Source: Bog-473 sp963755375 (lineage in GTDB: Bacteria; Actinomycetota; Acidimicrobiia; Acidimicrobiales; RAAP-2). From it: 64,000 bases of DNA. A program made the translations under genes and the position numbers. Positions 44,385-52,677 of this stretch are shown here, in pieces; position 1 is the first letter of the stretch, and each line of letters opens with the position of its first letter. The DNA is taken from the NCBI GenBank assembly GCA_963755375.1, contig CAVWKG010000016.1, positions 496,001-560,000 on the forward strand, given 5' to 3'. Below the pieces are notes generated by a model. It saw nothing but the letters and a program-made list of their open reading frames with translations. It was not told the origin of the DNA and ran no database searches.

Positions 44385-45385
44385 ACGGACCCGGCTCCCT
44401 GGAGAACGGCCGCTCGGACCTCTCCGAGCAGGCGCTCGACCGCCGCGGCGTCGGCTGTCAGCCTCAGTCGCCCCCCCTGGCGCTCCGAGCGGACCAGCCC
44501 GCTCTGACGCAATACCTTCACGTGCATGCTCACGGTGGGCTGGGCCAGTCGGAAGAGGACCGCCAACTCGCCCACCGTGCTCGGTGCGGTGGCCAGGGAG
44601 TGCAACAGGGCGAGACGGGTGGGATCGGCCACCGCCTTGAGCCGCCGGGCGACTGATTCGGTCCGGGCCCGAGCCACGACGTCGCCCTGGCCCACACCGG
44701 TCCCGATGACCACGAGGCCGGAGACCTCCACGTACATGCTCGAGCCGAAGAACAGGCAGGGCACGAAGAGCAGCGGATGCCCCGCCTCGACACTGCCCAG
44801 GATCTCGGGCAACCGCTCCTGCAGGATGTCACACCCGGCCGGTATCAATAGCTCCAGTGATCGCCCCCGCTCGTACTGCGCCACGACATGGCGCCCGGCC
44901 TCCTCGATGATGGGCAGCGCCTGTTGCCACATGTCGTCCACGGGGCCCCAGACCTCCTCGAGGAGGTCGAGGTACGACCGCAGGACCGCAGGCGACTCCC
45001 GGAGCCTACGGAAGCGACCGAGGTATATCTCCCGCTCCTCCGGCGACTCCGACGGCATGGCCAAGTCGAGCGGCACCGTGGCCACGGCATCCTCGATCGC
45101 CGACCACAGTTCGTCCGGATCGGTCGCACCCAGTGCCCCGGCGTGCTGGGCAAGTACCTGCATCTCGGTGAAGCAGGTCTCCTCCGAAGAGTCGTTCCAG
45201 AAATTGCGCACCCGGTCCGCGAGATCTTCCCGGCCCTTGAAGATCTCGGCCAACTTCGGATGCCGAGCCTGCATGGAGGGACGGGCGGCAACGGACAAGA
45301 GCCAGGAAAGGTCGGTGGCCAGCGACGGCGCCGCGGTTACGGCCTTCCCTCTTGACAGCACCGCCTCTTCAGTCAACATAGGCAT
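44294..45385 (-). CDS. ArsR-family regulator with N-terminal DUF5937-type domain
   Basis: 363 residues. The C-terminal part (about 245-325) is a winged helix: RRLKAVADPTRLALLHSLATAP, STVGELAVLFRLAQPTVSMHVKVLRQSGLVRS. Residues 20-200 form an alpha-helical domain (DLSWLLSVAARPSMQARHP...) like DUF5937, which occurs fused to ArsR helices in actinobacteria and may sense a ligand. No metal-binding Cys cluster like that of ArsR or CadC is seen. A perfect -35/-10 promoter ends six bases before the ATG, so the mRNA should be leaderless. Likely local targets are the convergent P450 or the genes to its right, and itself. Confidence 0.9.
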   Translation of the reverse strand: MPMLTEEAVLSRGKAVTAAPSLATDLSWLLSVAARPSMQARHPKLAEIFKGREDLADRVRNFWNDSSEETCFTEMQVLAQHAGALGATDPDELWSAIEDAVATVPLDLAMPSESPEEREIYLGRFRRLRESPAVLRSYLDLLEEVWGPVDDMWQQALPIIEEAGRHVVAQYERGRSLELLIPAGCDILQERLPEILGSVEAGHPLLFVPCLFFGSSMYVEVSGLVVIGTGVGQGDVVARARTESVARRLKAVADPTRLALLHSLATAPSTVGELAVLFRLAQPTVSMHVKVLRQSGLVRSERQGGRLRLTADAAAVERLLGEVRAAVLQGAGSVQPEGANTTGSDLIPATVVDNTLSAGPVTS

Positions 45386-45391
45386 GCAGCT

Positions 45392-45420
45392 ATATTAGGA
45401 TATTCTTGAATTCGTGTCAA
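45392..45420 (-). promoter_or_regulatory. Consensus sigma-70-type promoter, leaderless
   Basis: Read on the reverse strand, TTGACA (45415-45420) and TAATAT (45392-45397) are separated by exactly 17 bases. The expected transcription start falls on or next to the ATG at 45385, so there is no room for a ribosome site. The spacer contains AT-rich partial inverted sequence (AAGAATATCC) that could be bound by the regulator itself. Confidence 0.8.
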
Positions 45421-45498
45421 ATATCAGTTACTGTGAAGGCAGTGCCCGTTGTGAGGGATTTGTGATGCGGCAACGGTGGAAGCGAGCGGGGTGAACAG

Positions 45499-45747
45499 AT
45501 GATCCAGACAAGGGCAGTGCAGTCCCAGGCCGACGCCCACCGGCGGGATCTGATGGCCTCGGCGGGCCCGCGGCGACGCGTTCGCCGCCGAGAGGTGATG
45601 CCTGAGGTTCGGGCGACGCAGCGCTCGGCCACCGGACTCCCGGTGACCGGTGGCCGAGCAGTGCACCGGGCGGTGGCACCACGCCTCGGAGCGTGGTTGA
45701 TCGAGTTCGGGACGAAGCTCGGAGGAACGACGATCCGTACGTCTTGA
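45499..45747 (+). CDS. Small hypothetical protein, 82 residues
   Basis: ATG at 45499 with GGGGTG a few bases upstream. The beginning (QSQADAHRRDLMASAGPRRRVRRR) and end (WLIEFGTKLGG) have the shape of many short actinobacterial proteins: a helix starting with a polar segment, an Arg-rich centre, and an amphipathic C-terminal helix. No domain recognised. It lies between the regulator promoter and a sulfatase gene, and could be read with the latter. Confidence 0.5.
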   Translation: MIQTRAVQSQADAHRRDLMASAGPRRRVRRREVMPEVRATQRSATGLPVTGGRAVHRAVAPRLGAWLIEFGTKLGGTTIRTS

Positions 45748-45796
45748 GGCCGGTCGCCGCGCCGTTCGGGCTCCCGGGTGTCCTCGATCGGCAAGA

Positions 45797-47362
45797 GTGG
45801 CGGGTATGCCGCCGCAGCGCAACGTGCTCTTCATCACGCTCGACCAGTGGCGCGGTGATTGCCTGTCGGCTCTCGGCCATCCGGTACTCGAGACGCCCAC
45901 CCTCGACGCCCTGGCACGCCGCGGCGTCCTGTTCGCAAACCACTGGGCCAACGCAGCGCCGTGTGGGCCCTCGCGGGCCTGCCTCTACACGGGCACCTAC
46001 CAGCACCGGAATCGCTCCGTTCTCAACGGCACCCCCTTGGACGCCCGATTCACGAATGTGGCGTTGTTGGCCCGTGAGGCGGGCTACGACCCGGTGCTGT
46101 TCGGGTACACGGACTCCTCGATCGACCCGCGGACCGTGCCGCCCGGCGACCCGAGGCTGTTCAGCTACGAGGGCGTGCTGCCGGGATTCCGCGCCCTCGT
46201 CGAAGACCCGTGGGAAAAGGGGAGCCCGGCGTGGGGCCGCTGGCTCGCCGGACAGGGCTTCGATGTCCCCGCCAACCCACACGATCTGTACGAGCCCATG
46301 GCGGGCTACCCGGGGGCCGACGCGCACGGTTCGACCTGGGCGCCCGCACGCTTTCCCGCCGAGTTGTCCCAGACGAGCTTCATACGCCGGTCCGTCGTGG
46401 AGTGGCTGGAGCGCAACGGCGACGCGCCGTTCTTCATCCACGCCTCGTTCATCCGCCCTCATCCGCCCCGCCGGAACCCCGTCGGCTACCACGACCGCTA
46501 TCCGGCCGAGGCGGTCGGGCGGTTCGTCGGATGCGCCACCCCTGAGGAGGAGGCGGCAATCCACCCCTTCGGTGCGCTGGCCCTGGAGATCCCCATGGTG
46601 GGCGCACCCCGGGACGAGCGGGAGCGCCGGCAGGTGCGGGCGACCTACTACGGGGCACAGAGCGAGGTGGACGACGGGTTGGCGCCGCTCTTCGAGTATC
46701 TCGGGCGCAGCGGGCTGGCCGAGTCGACCCTCGTGGTCCTCACGAGTGACCACGGTGAGATGGGCGGCGACCACTGGCTGCTCGAGAAGCTCGGCTTCTG
46801 GGACGAGAGCTACCGAGTCCCACTGATCGTGGTGGACCCGCACGCCGAGGCGGACGGGGCACGGGGGTCGATCGTCGAGGCGGTCACCGAATCGGTCGAC
46901 GTGCTGCCGACCATCTGTGACTTCATGGGCATCGACGTGCCCCTGCAGGCCGACGGCTGGTCGCTCGGCCCGTTCCTGCGTGGCGGGCCGGCCCCCGAGC
47001 ATTGGCGCGAGACGGCCCACTTCGAATGGAGCTTCTCGGACCCGGCGAACCAGCTGGCCGAGCATGCGTTCGGGATCCCGATGAGTCATTGCGCGTTGGC
47101 GGTGTCCCGTGGGCCACGGCACAAGTACGTCCAGTTCGCGGCGGACGCGGCGGTGCTGCCTCCCTTGTTGTTCGACCTCTCCCGCGATCCCGAGCAGACC
47201 CACAACCTGCTGGCCGAGGAGGGTGTCGCTGTGGCCGATGTCGCGTGGGCGGCCACCCGGGAGCTGCTGCAGTGGCAAATGCGCACGGCGGAGCGGACGT
47301 TGAGCGGCAGCTTCCTCGACCCCGAACGGGGATTGGTCGAAGCCCGCGACACCTGGGCCTGA
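45797..47362 (+). CDS. Sulfatase / phosphonate monoester hydrolase-like
   Basis: 521 residues from GTG 45797; ATG 45806 is equally possible. Start NVLFITLDQWRGDCLSALGHP with metal Asp, formylglycine site PCGPSRACLYTGTY (Cys56), FFIHASFIRPHPP, and LTSDHGEMGGDHWLLEKLGFWD with the second metal site. The DQWRGD and CGPSR forms are those of the phosphonate monoester hydrolase/choline sulfatase-like branch rather than arylsulfatase. Complete, no signal peptide. Followed by two SDR genes on the same strand. The substrate may be a sulfate ester or a phosphodiester. Confidence 0.92.
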   Translation: MAGMPPQRNVLFITLDQWRGDCLSALGHPVLETPTLDALARRGVLFANHWANAAPCGPSRACLYTGTYQHRNRSVLNGTPLDARFTNVALLAREAGYDPVLFGYTDSSIDPRTVPPGDPRLFSYEGVLPGFRALVEDPWEKGSPAWGRWLAGQGFDVPANPHDLYEPMAGYPGADAHGSTWAPARFPAELSQTSFIRRSVVEWLERNGDAPFFIHASFIRPHPPRRNPVGYHDRYPAEAVGRFVGCATPEEEAAIHPFGALALEIPMVGAPRDERERRQVRATYYGAQSEVDDGLAPLFEYLGRSGLAESTLVVLTSDHGEMGGDHWLLEKLGFWDESYRVPLIVVDPHAEADGARGSIVEAVTESVDVLPTICDFMGIDVPLQADGWSLGPFLRGGPAPEHWRETAHFEWSFSDPANQLAEHAFGIPMSHCALAVSRGPRHKYVQFAADAAVLPPLLFDLSRDPEQTHNLLAEEGVAVADVAWAATRELLQWQMRTAERTLSGSFLDPERGLVEARDTWA

Positions 47363-47427
47363 TCGCGAGGTCCCCGGCCGGGGTTGTGGAATGCTGACGC
47401 CTGCTCGTCACGAGGAGGCTGTGCGCG

Positions 47428-48306
47428 GTGCCGGACATGCAGGGGAAGACCGTGGTGGTCACCGGTGGCAACTCCGGGATCGGGTTCGAGACGGCCGCCG
47501 CGCTGGCGGCGATGGGCGCCCGCGTCCTGGTGACCGCTCGGAACGCGGATAAGGGCCGCGCCGCGGTCGCGGCCATTACACAGCGGCGGCACGGTGGGGG
47601 TGGGGTTCAGCTCGTGGTCTTCGACCTGGCCGACCTGGCCTCGGTGCGACAGGGCGCGGCGGAGATCCTCGAGCAGGCGCCGAGGGTGGACATCCTCGTC
47701 AACAACGCGGGCCTGGTGCTGACCGAGCGCGCCGAAACGGTCGACGGGTTCGAGGCAACGTTCGCCACGAACCATCTCGGCCCGTTCCTACTGACCAATA
47801 TGCTGCTCGAACGGATTGCGGCATCGGCGCCGGCCCGAGTGGTGAATGTGGCGTCGTCGGCGCACGCGGCGGCCCGCAGGGGGATCCCGTTCGAGGACCT
47901 GCAGTCCGCCCACGGTTATCGGGGCATGCGCGTGTACGGCGAGTCGAAGCTGGCCAACATCTTGTTCACGTTGGAGCTCTCCCGGCGCCTCGAAGGCAAG
48001 GGGGTCACGGCGAACTCGCTGCATCCGGGCACGGTGCGCACCGGCTACGGGGGGGATGGGGATACCCGAGGCTTTCTGGCCTTCGGGATCAAGATCGCCA
48101 GCCCCTTCTTCCTCTCGCCGGAAAAGGGGGCCCGGACCTCCGTGTACCTGGCCTCGTCCCCAGCGGTGGAGGGGGTCACTGGTCAGTACTTCGTCAAGTG
48201 CAAGCCGAAACGGCCCCGACGGTGGGCCCAGGACCCCGAGGCGGCGCACCGGCTGTGGGCGGTGAGCGAAGAGCTCGTCGGCCTTGCTCCCGTCGGGAAG
48301 GTCTGA
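47428..48306 (+). CDS. Short-chain dehydrogenase, retinol dehydrogenase-like
   Basis: 292 residues, GTG start. TGGNSGIGFETAAAL (cofactor), VTARNADKGRAAV (Arg selecting NADPH), LVNNAGL, VNVASSAHAAAR (Ser) and YGESKLANILFT (Tyr-Lys), and the long C-terminal part (LHPGTVRTGYGGDG) typical of the RDH/WWOX group. Would oxidise or reduce lipophilic alcohols or ketones. Only 3 bases separate its stop from the next SDR start, so the two are cotranscribed. Confidence 0.92.
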   Translation: MPDMQGKTVVVTGGNSGIGFETAAALAAMGARVLVTARNADKGRAAVAAITQRRHGGGGVQLVVFDLADLASVRQGAAEILEQAPRVDILVNNAGLVLTERAETVDGFEATFATNHLGPFLLTNMLLERIAASAPARVVNVASSAHAAARRGIPFEDLQSAHGYRGMRVYGESKLANILFTLELSRRLEGKGVTANSLHPGTVRTGYGGDGDTRGFLAFGIKIASPFFLSPEKGARTSVYLASSPAVEGVTGQYFVKCKPKRPRRWAQDPEAAHRLWAVSEELVGLAPVGKV

Positions 48307-48309
48307 ACG

Positions 48310-49098
48310 GTGCGCGTGCTGGTGACGGGCGCAGCGCGCGCCATCGGTCGCGCCACGGTCGAGGTGCTGGCCGGACGGGGCCACGAGGTGGTCGCCACGG
48401 CCCGGGACCCGGCCCTGCTCGAAGGGCTGCCGGCGACCCAGTTCTTGTCCCTCGACGTCAGGGACGGCGCCTCCGTGCAGGCCGCCGTGGAGGCGGCCGG
48501 CGACCTCGACGGCGTCGTCAACAACGCAGGCCTGCCGGGGTCCGGCCCGCTCGAGACCTATCCGCTGGACTCGTTCGCCCGTGTGCTCGATGTGAACACC
48601 GTCGGGCCCTTGCGCATGGCCCAAGCGGTGGTGCCCCGCTGGCGAGAGCGTGGCACCGGCGTCCTGGTCAACGTCAGCTCGGTCCAGGGCAAGGTCGGGA
48701 CGCCGCTGGAGGGTCCGTACGCGGCGTCGAAGCATGCGCTCGAGGCACTGTCGGAGACGCTCCACTTCGAGCTCGGCCACTTCGGGATCAGAGTCGTGAT
48801 CATCGAACCCGGGTACATCGCTCCGGGCATGAAACACGATGACGACCACCCCGGTCCGGCGATCTACGCCGACCTGCACGCCCAGTGGAACGGGACCGTG
48901 GCCACGTTGACCGGACCCGAAGGTCGGCCGGGGCCCGAGCTGGTGGGCCTCGCCGTGGCCGACGCCCTGGAGAACCCGGCCACGCCGTTGCGGGTCGAGG
49001 TCGGCCAGGACGCGGCCATGGTGCTGCAGCTGCGGCGGACGCTCAGTGACGCGGCATTCGAGGCCACGATGCGCGAGGCGCTCGGGCTCACGTGGTGA
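48310..49098 (+). CDS. Short-chain dehydrogenase
   Basis: 262 residues, GTG start. TGAARAIGRATVEVLAGRG (the last Gly of the motif is in AIGRA), VATARD, VVNNAGLPGSGP, VNVSSVQGKVGTP (Ser), YAASKHALEALSE (Tyr-Lys). This resembles the SDR family that includes 17-beta-hydroxysteroid dehydrogenase-like proteins. Middle gene of a run: SDR, SDR, EthD-like, SnoaL-like, with short or negative spacing, which suggests a small catabolic operon on a hydrophobic substrate. Confidence 0.91.
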   Translation: MRVLVTGAARAIGRATVEVLAGRGHEVVATARDPALLEGLPATQFLSLDVRDGASVQAAVEAAGDLDGVVNNAGLPGSGPLETYPLDSFARVLDVNTVGPLRMAQAVVPRWRERGTGVLVNVSSVQGKVGTPLEGPYAASKHALEALSETLHFELGHFGIRVVIIEPGYIAPGMKHDDDHPGPAIYADLHAQWNGTVATLTGPEGRPGPELVGLAVADALENPATPLRVEVGQDAAMVLQLRRTLSDAAFEATMREALGLTW

Positions 49099-49111
49099 GG
49101 GGAGGAGTGAC

Positions 49112-49834
49112 GTGGAGAAGCTGATGTATCTGGCGCGGCTGGGCGAGAAGGCCACCCGGTCCGAGGTGGCCGAGGTCATGCTCGGTCGGGTGGGGGAGGA
49201 GCTCCTGGCTCTGAACCCTGCCCGCATGACCGTCGACGTCTGGGACCCCGAGAGCGACATTCCGGCGCCGGTGCCGACGCCCGAGGGCGAGACGCCCCTG
49301 CACGGCCTGGTCTCGTTGTGGCTGGACACGATCGAGCAGCGGCATCCGTTCGAGATCGCTCTCGGGGCGGCCACCGAGCGCCTGGCCGGCTACTCCGTCG
49401 TCGAATCCCTCTACCGCGACTACGGGGGCAACCAGTGGGCGGCCCCCCGCTCTTGGCCCGACGGGGAGCGGTCGCCCGGTGTCCTCACGGTGGCGCTCCT
49501 CCAGCGGCACCCAGACCAGAGCTTCGACGAATGGATCACACGCTGGCACACCAGGATCTCGCCCATCACCGAGGCGATTCAGCCCCGCGCCCGCTATGTC
49601 CGCAACGCGGTGTTCCGGCCGATCACCGAAGGAGCCCCGCCGGTGGCGGGGATCGTGGAGGAGGCGTGGCCCTCCCTCGAGCACGTCACCGATCCGATGC
49701 TGTTCTACTGCGCAGATGGCGACCCCGAACGCATGAATGCGCACGTGACCCAGATGATCGAGGAGATCAACGCGTTCGTCGACCTGAGCACCTTGCGCAG
49801 TGTCACTATGAGTGAATGGATACTGAAGTCATGA
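49112..49834 (+). CDS. EthD-like protein
   Basis: 240 residues from a GTG at 49112, chosen because GGAGGAG is suitably placed upstream; a longer frame lacks this. The repeat-like halves carry MYLARLGEKATRSEVAEVMLG and VLTVALLQRHPDQSFDEWITRWHTRIS, the latter typical of the EthD fold, with YVRNAVFRPIT and IVEEAWPSLE. No catalytic residue known; EthD is needed for ether degradation by P450 systems, but these homologues are unassigned. Its stop overlaps the SnoaL-like ATG by four bases. Confidence 0.8.
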   Translation: MEKLMYLARLGEKATRSEVAEVMLGRVGEELLALNPARMTVDVWDPESDIPAPVPTPEGETPLHGLVSLWLDTIEQRHPFEIALGAATERLAGYSVVESLYRDYGGNQWAAPRSWPDGERSPGVLTVALLQRHPDQSFDEWITRWHTRISPITEAIQPRARYVRNAVFRPITEGAPPVAGIVEEAWPSLEHVTDPMLFYCADGDPERMNAHVTQMIEEINAFVDLSTLRSVTMSEWILKS

Positions 49835-50295
49835 CGCAGAGGTGGAGCCGCGACGAGCTGGAGCGGGCGCACCAGCACTACATGGAGACGGCGGCCCGGT
49901 GCGCGGCCGGCGGCGAGTGGCGAGATTGGGCCGACCTCTTCACCGAGGATGCGGTGTACCTCGAGCACACATTCGGCACCTTCCGCGGGCCGGACGAGAT
50001 CTATGCATGGATCGCGCCGCTCATGGCGGAGTGGCCCAACCGGGACATGAACTCGTTCCCGCACTCATGGTGCGTGTGCGACGAGGAGCGCGGCTGGTGG
50101 GTGTGTCGTATCGAGAACCGGATGAAGGACCCGGGGGATGGATCCGTCCACCAGGCGCACAACATCACGGTGTTGCACTACGCCGGCGACATGAAGTTCT
50201 CCTATGAGGAGGACGCCTACAATCCCGCCGCCTTTGGGCCGATGATCCAGGCCTGGACCGAGGCGTACACCGCTAACGGCGGGTCGCCCGGGTGA
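49831..50295 (+). CDS. SnoaL-like / NTF2-fold protein
   Basis: 154 residues from the ATG at 49831, which overlaps the previous stop; an ATG at 49816 is also in frame. The pattern GGEWRDWADLFTEDAVYLEHTFGTFRGPDEI is the usual first half of SnoaL-like cone-shaped proteins, and NRMKDPGDGSVHQAHNITVLHYAG the second. Such proteins act as isomerases, cyclases or dehydratases, or merely bind ligands. The His/Asp pair in the pocket (WADLF, FPHSW) would be needed for catalysis. Last gene of the coupled run. Confidence 0.86.
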   Translation: MTQRWSRDELERAHQHYMETAARCAAGGEWRDWADLFTEDAVYLEHTFGTFRGPDEIYAWIAPLMAEWPNRDMNSFPHSWCVCDEERGWWVCRIENRMKDPGDGSVHQAHNITVLHYAGDMKFSYEEDAYNPAAFGPMIQAWTEAYTANGGSPG

Positions 50296-50350
50296 GCGGA
50301 TTGGCCGGGGCGGCAGGGGCGCGACCGATGCGGCCGACTGCGACCGGCTG

Positions 50351-50788
50351 ATGCCGTCTCAGTCCGTGGCTGACGAGCAGGTGCGGGCGTTCCTGACCGC
50401 GGTCCCGCCACGAACCGCCAAACTCGCCACCGTGCGACCCGACGGACGGCCCCACCTCGCGCCCGTCTGGTACGAGCTCGACAGCGACGGCTCGCTCGTG
50501 TTCAACACCGGCGAGTCGACGGTGAAGGGCCAGAACCTGAGGCGGGATCCGAGAGCGTCGTTGTGTGTGGACGACGATCGACCACCATTCAGCTTCGTGG
50601 TCGTGGAGGGGGTGGTGGAGATCAGTGATGACCTGGCCGAGGTGCGCTGGTGGGCGAGCCGGCTGGGCGGGCGCTACATGGGTGCCGACCGGGCCCACGA
50701 GTTCGGGGCCCGCAATGGCGTGCCGGGTGAACTGGTGGTGCGGCTACGACCGGCACGCGTTGTGTCGGCCTTCAATACGATCGACTGA
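50351..50788 (+). CDS. PPOX-class F420-dependent (FDOR-B-like) enzyme
   Basis: 145 residues, ATG start. Split-barrel features: AKLATVRPDGRPHLAPVWYEL, LVFNTGESTVKGQNLRRDPRASLCVD, VVVEGVVEISDD and RYMGADRAHEF. The TGxxxxKxxNLxRxPRxxL signature belongs to pyridoxamine-phosphate-oxidase-like proteins of actinobacteria that bind F420 or flavin (the Rv1155 type). It probably reduces a cofactor-linked or xenobiotic molecule. Size normal. It follows the SnoaL-like gene after 55 bases and may be in the same operon. Confidence 0.9.
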   Translation: MPSQSVADEQVRAFLTAVPPRTAKLATVRPDGRPHLAPVWYELDSDGSLVFNTGESTVKGQNLRRDPRASLCVDDDRPPFSFVVVEGVVEISDDLAEVRWWASRLGGRYMGADRAHEFGARNGVPGELVVRLRPARVVSAFNTID

Positions 50789-50852
50789 GGGTGGCGTCAG
50801 GCCGGCGGGGCGGCCGAGCCGGAGGAGCCAGATTCAGCCGGAGGAGCCAGAT

Positions 50853-52445
50853 TCAGGTTGTGGCGCCGGCGCCGCTGAGCACGCCTGGCGTCAGGCGCGG
50901 CAGGTGGGCGCGGCGTTCGCTCGCGAACTGGCCAATTGGCGTGATCGCCACAGCGAGCAGCAGGGCCACCAGGAGCAGGTCGGTCAGCACGAAGGTGTGG
51001 AGCAGGCTCATGTAGATGCCGTGGACCGCCGTCATGCCGGCGAAGGCCCAAAACGTACTGATCACGATCAGCGCAGTGCGAAGCCGGCCGACGGCTGCAG
51101 GCGCAACCACGATCACACCCCACGTCACGTACCAGGCCCACACGATCGGCCCGAGCAACGCGAGGATCAGCAACGTGAGGCCTAGGCAGCGGACGACGCC
51201 CTCCTCGGGTGAGCGGAGGAGAAGTCGATACCCCACGTAGACGCCGATGAGCAGGCCGAGCACGCTGAAGACAGGGCGGACCGCCAACGTGGAGATCGGG
51301 ACCTGCAGCACGTGGCTGGCGATGGACACAGACCGGGCGACGAGATTGATCGGGGTCACGCCGGTGAAGGAGGTGTCAGCTGTCGTGGTCGTGCGCACCC
51401 AGCCCCATCCGGTCCCGGAGATGAGCGAGGCGACCTCCATGGTGGCCAGAGCAATCAGTCCGGCCACAGCGGTATGCCCCACGCGGCGTCGGGTGGAGGC
51501 GTCTCGGCCGGCCCAGACCCACCCGAGGAAGAGGACGCCGAGCAGCGCAGGGGACTTCACACCTGCTGCGAGGGCGCACAGGATTACCCCGGGCACGGTG
51601 CCAAACCGCTTGGCCACGGCCACCCCGGCCATCAGAAGCCCGATCATCAACGCGTCGTTATGGGAGCCCCCGATCAAGGAGAGCAGCACCAGGGGCGATC
51701 CCGCTCCGATCAGGACGGCATGGGCCGGGTCGTGCTTGAGGGACCGGGCCAGGGTCGGGGTTGCGGCCACCGCCAGCGCAATGCCGGCGACCTCCAGCAG
51801 GCGGAGGAGGACGAGGTCGGGCAGGATCTGGTGGCCGGAGGCCTGGTCGAGGAGACCGTCCGCGCTCAAGAAGGTGGGGCCATAAGGCGACTCCGTGCCG
51901 GACCAGACCGCGTCGGCCATCTGGTTGAACGGCGTCGCCCCGAGCACCTCGGGCCCGTAGGAGTACGGGTTGATGTGGTGGCTCATCATCTCGCCCTGCG
52001 CGGAGTAGGTGTAGACGTCCCGACTGAAGAGCGGTGGAGCGAGGAGCAACGGCACGGCCCAGATCGTCACCACGAGCACGACGCGCTTGACCGGGAAGCC
52101 GTGGTGGCTGCTCAAGTGACGGAGGAAGCCCAACCACACCCGGCTGAGAAGGATGAGCCCACCGAACACGAGCGCGAGCGCTGCAACGGGTGGGAGAGAG
52201 CGGTTGGAACCCAACGACCCGAAAGGCCCTCCTGGCATGCCGAAGAACCACGCGCCGGGGAGGTGGGTCTCGAAGGACTGGCCCCCGAGCACGGCACCAA
52301 CCACGATTGCCGAGCTGCCGACGAGTCCGAGCAGCGCGGTGCGGATGACGTTGAACCGACGCGATGACCACCCCAACGCGTCGGGGTCGACGCTCTGGGG
52401 TGGTCTCGTGGCGGTGGTGGTCGCGCTCGGGGAGACGAGCTCCAT
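50853..52445 (-). CDS. Polyprenol-phosphate-mannose-dependent alpha-1,6-mannosyltransferase, MptB-like
   Basis: 530 residues from an ATG at 52443-52445 with AAGGAA in range. About 12 membrane helices with a GT-C active loop FSRDVYTYSAQGEMMSHHIN (Asp-Val near the first outer loop), NPYSYGPEVLG, then GTESPYGPTFL. These match MptB, which adds mannose from polyprenyl-phosphate-mannose to lipomannan cores in mycobacteria and corynebacteria; the acceptor here is unknown. It diverges from a UDP-sulfoquinovose synthase gene, with shared control through a tandem repeat, so it may act on a sulfoquinovose-bearing or mannose-bearing lipid. Confidence 0.87.
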   Translation of the reverse strand: MELVSPSATTTATRPPQSVDPDALGWSSRRFNVIRTALLGLVGSSAIVVGAVLGGQSFETHLPGAWFFGMPGGPFGSLGSNRSLPPVAALALVFGGLILLSRVWLGFLRHLSSHHGFPVKRVVLVVTIWAVPLLLAPPLFSRDVYTYSAQGEMMSHHINPYSYGPEVLGATPFNQMADAVWSGTESPYGPTFLSADGLLDQASGHQILPDLVLLRLLEVAGIALAVAATPTLARSLKHDPAHAVLIGAGSPLVLLSLIGGSHNDALMIGLLMAGVAVAKRFGTVPGVILCALAAGVKSPALLGVLFLGWVWAGRDASTRRRVGHTAVAGLIALATMEVASLISGTGWGWVRTTTTADTSFTGVTPINLVARSVSIASHVLQVPISTLAVRPVFSVLGLLIGVYVGYRLLLRSPEEGVVRCLGLTLLILALLGPIVWAWYVTWGVIVVAPAAVGRLRTALIVISTFWAFAGMTAVHGIYMSLLHTFVLTDLLLVALLLAVAITPIGQFASERRAHLPRLTPGVLSGAGATT

Positions 52446-52510
52446 CGGGGATTCCTTACTTCGGCCGCCGCGGTGTTTCGCCGCGGGGACGGAAATATTC
52501 ATGAAACTGC

Positions 52511-52560
52511 ATTGATTTTGACACAGCTGTAGCCGATTGATTCTGACACAGCTGTAGCCG
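52511..52560. repeat. Two tandem 25-bp repeats in a divergent promoter region
   Basis: 52511-52535 and 52536-52560 are perfect neighbours that differ at one base (T/C). Each unit contains TGACACAGCTGTAGCC, with the palindrome ACAGCTGT. GGCTACAGC occurs again, inverted, near 52610. Position between the divergent mannosyltransferase and sqdB genes suggests regulator-binding sites. Confidence 0.8.
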
Positions 52561-52677
52561 ATTCCAGGTTCCCGAATCATTCCTTTACAGGATTCTCAGT
52601 GTTTTCCCAGGCTACAGCGGGAGACTGAGTCTGTCACGTAGGTGACATCTGGTTGTCATGGAAACGGAAGGTGTCAG

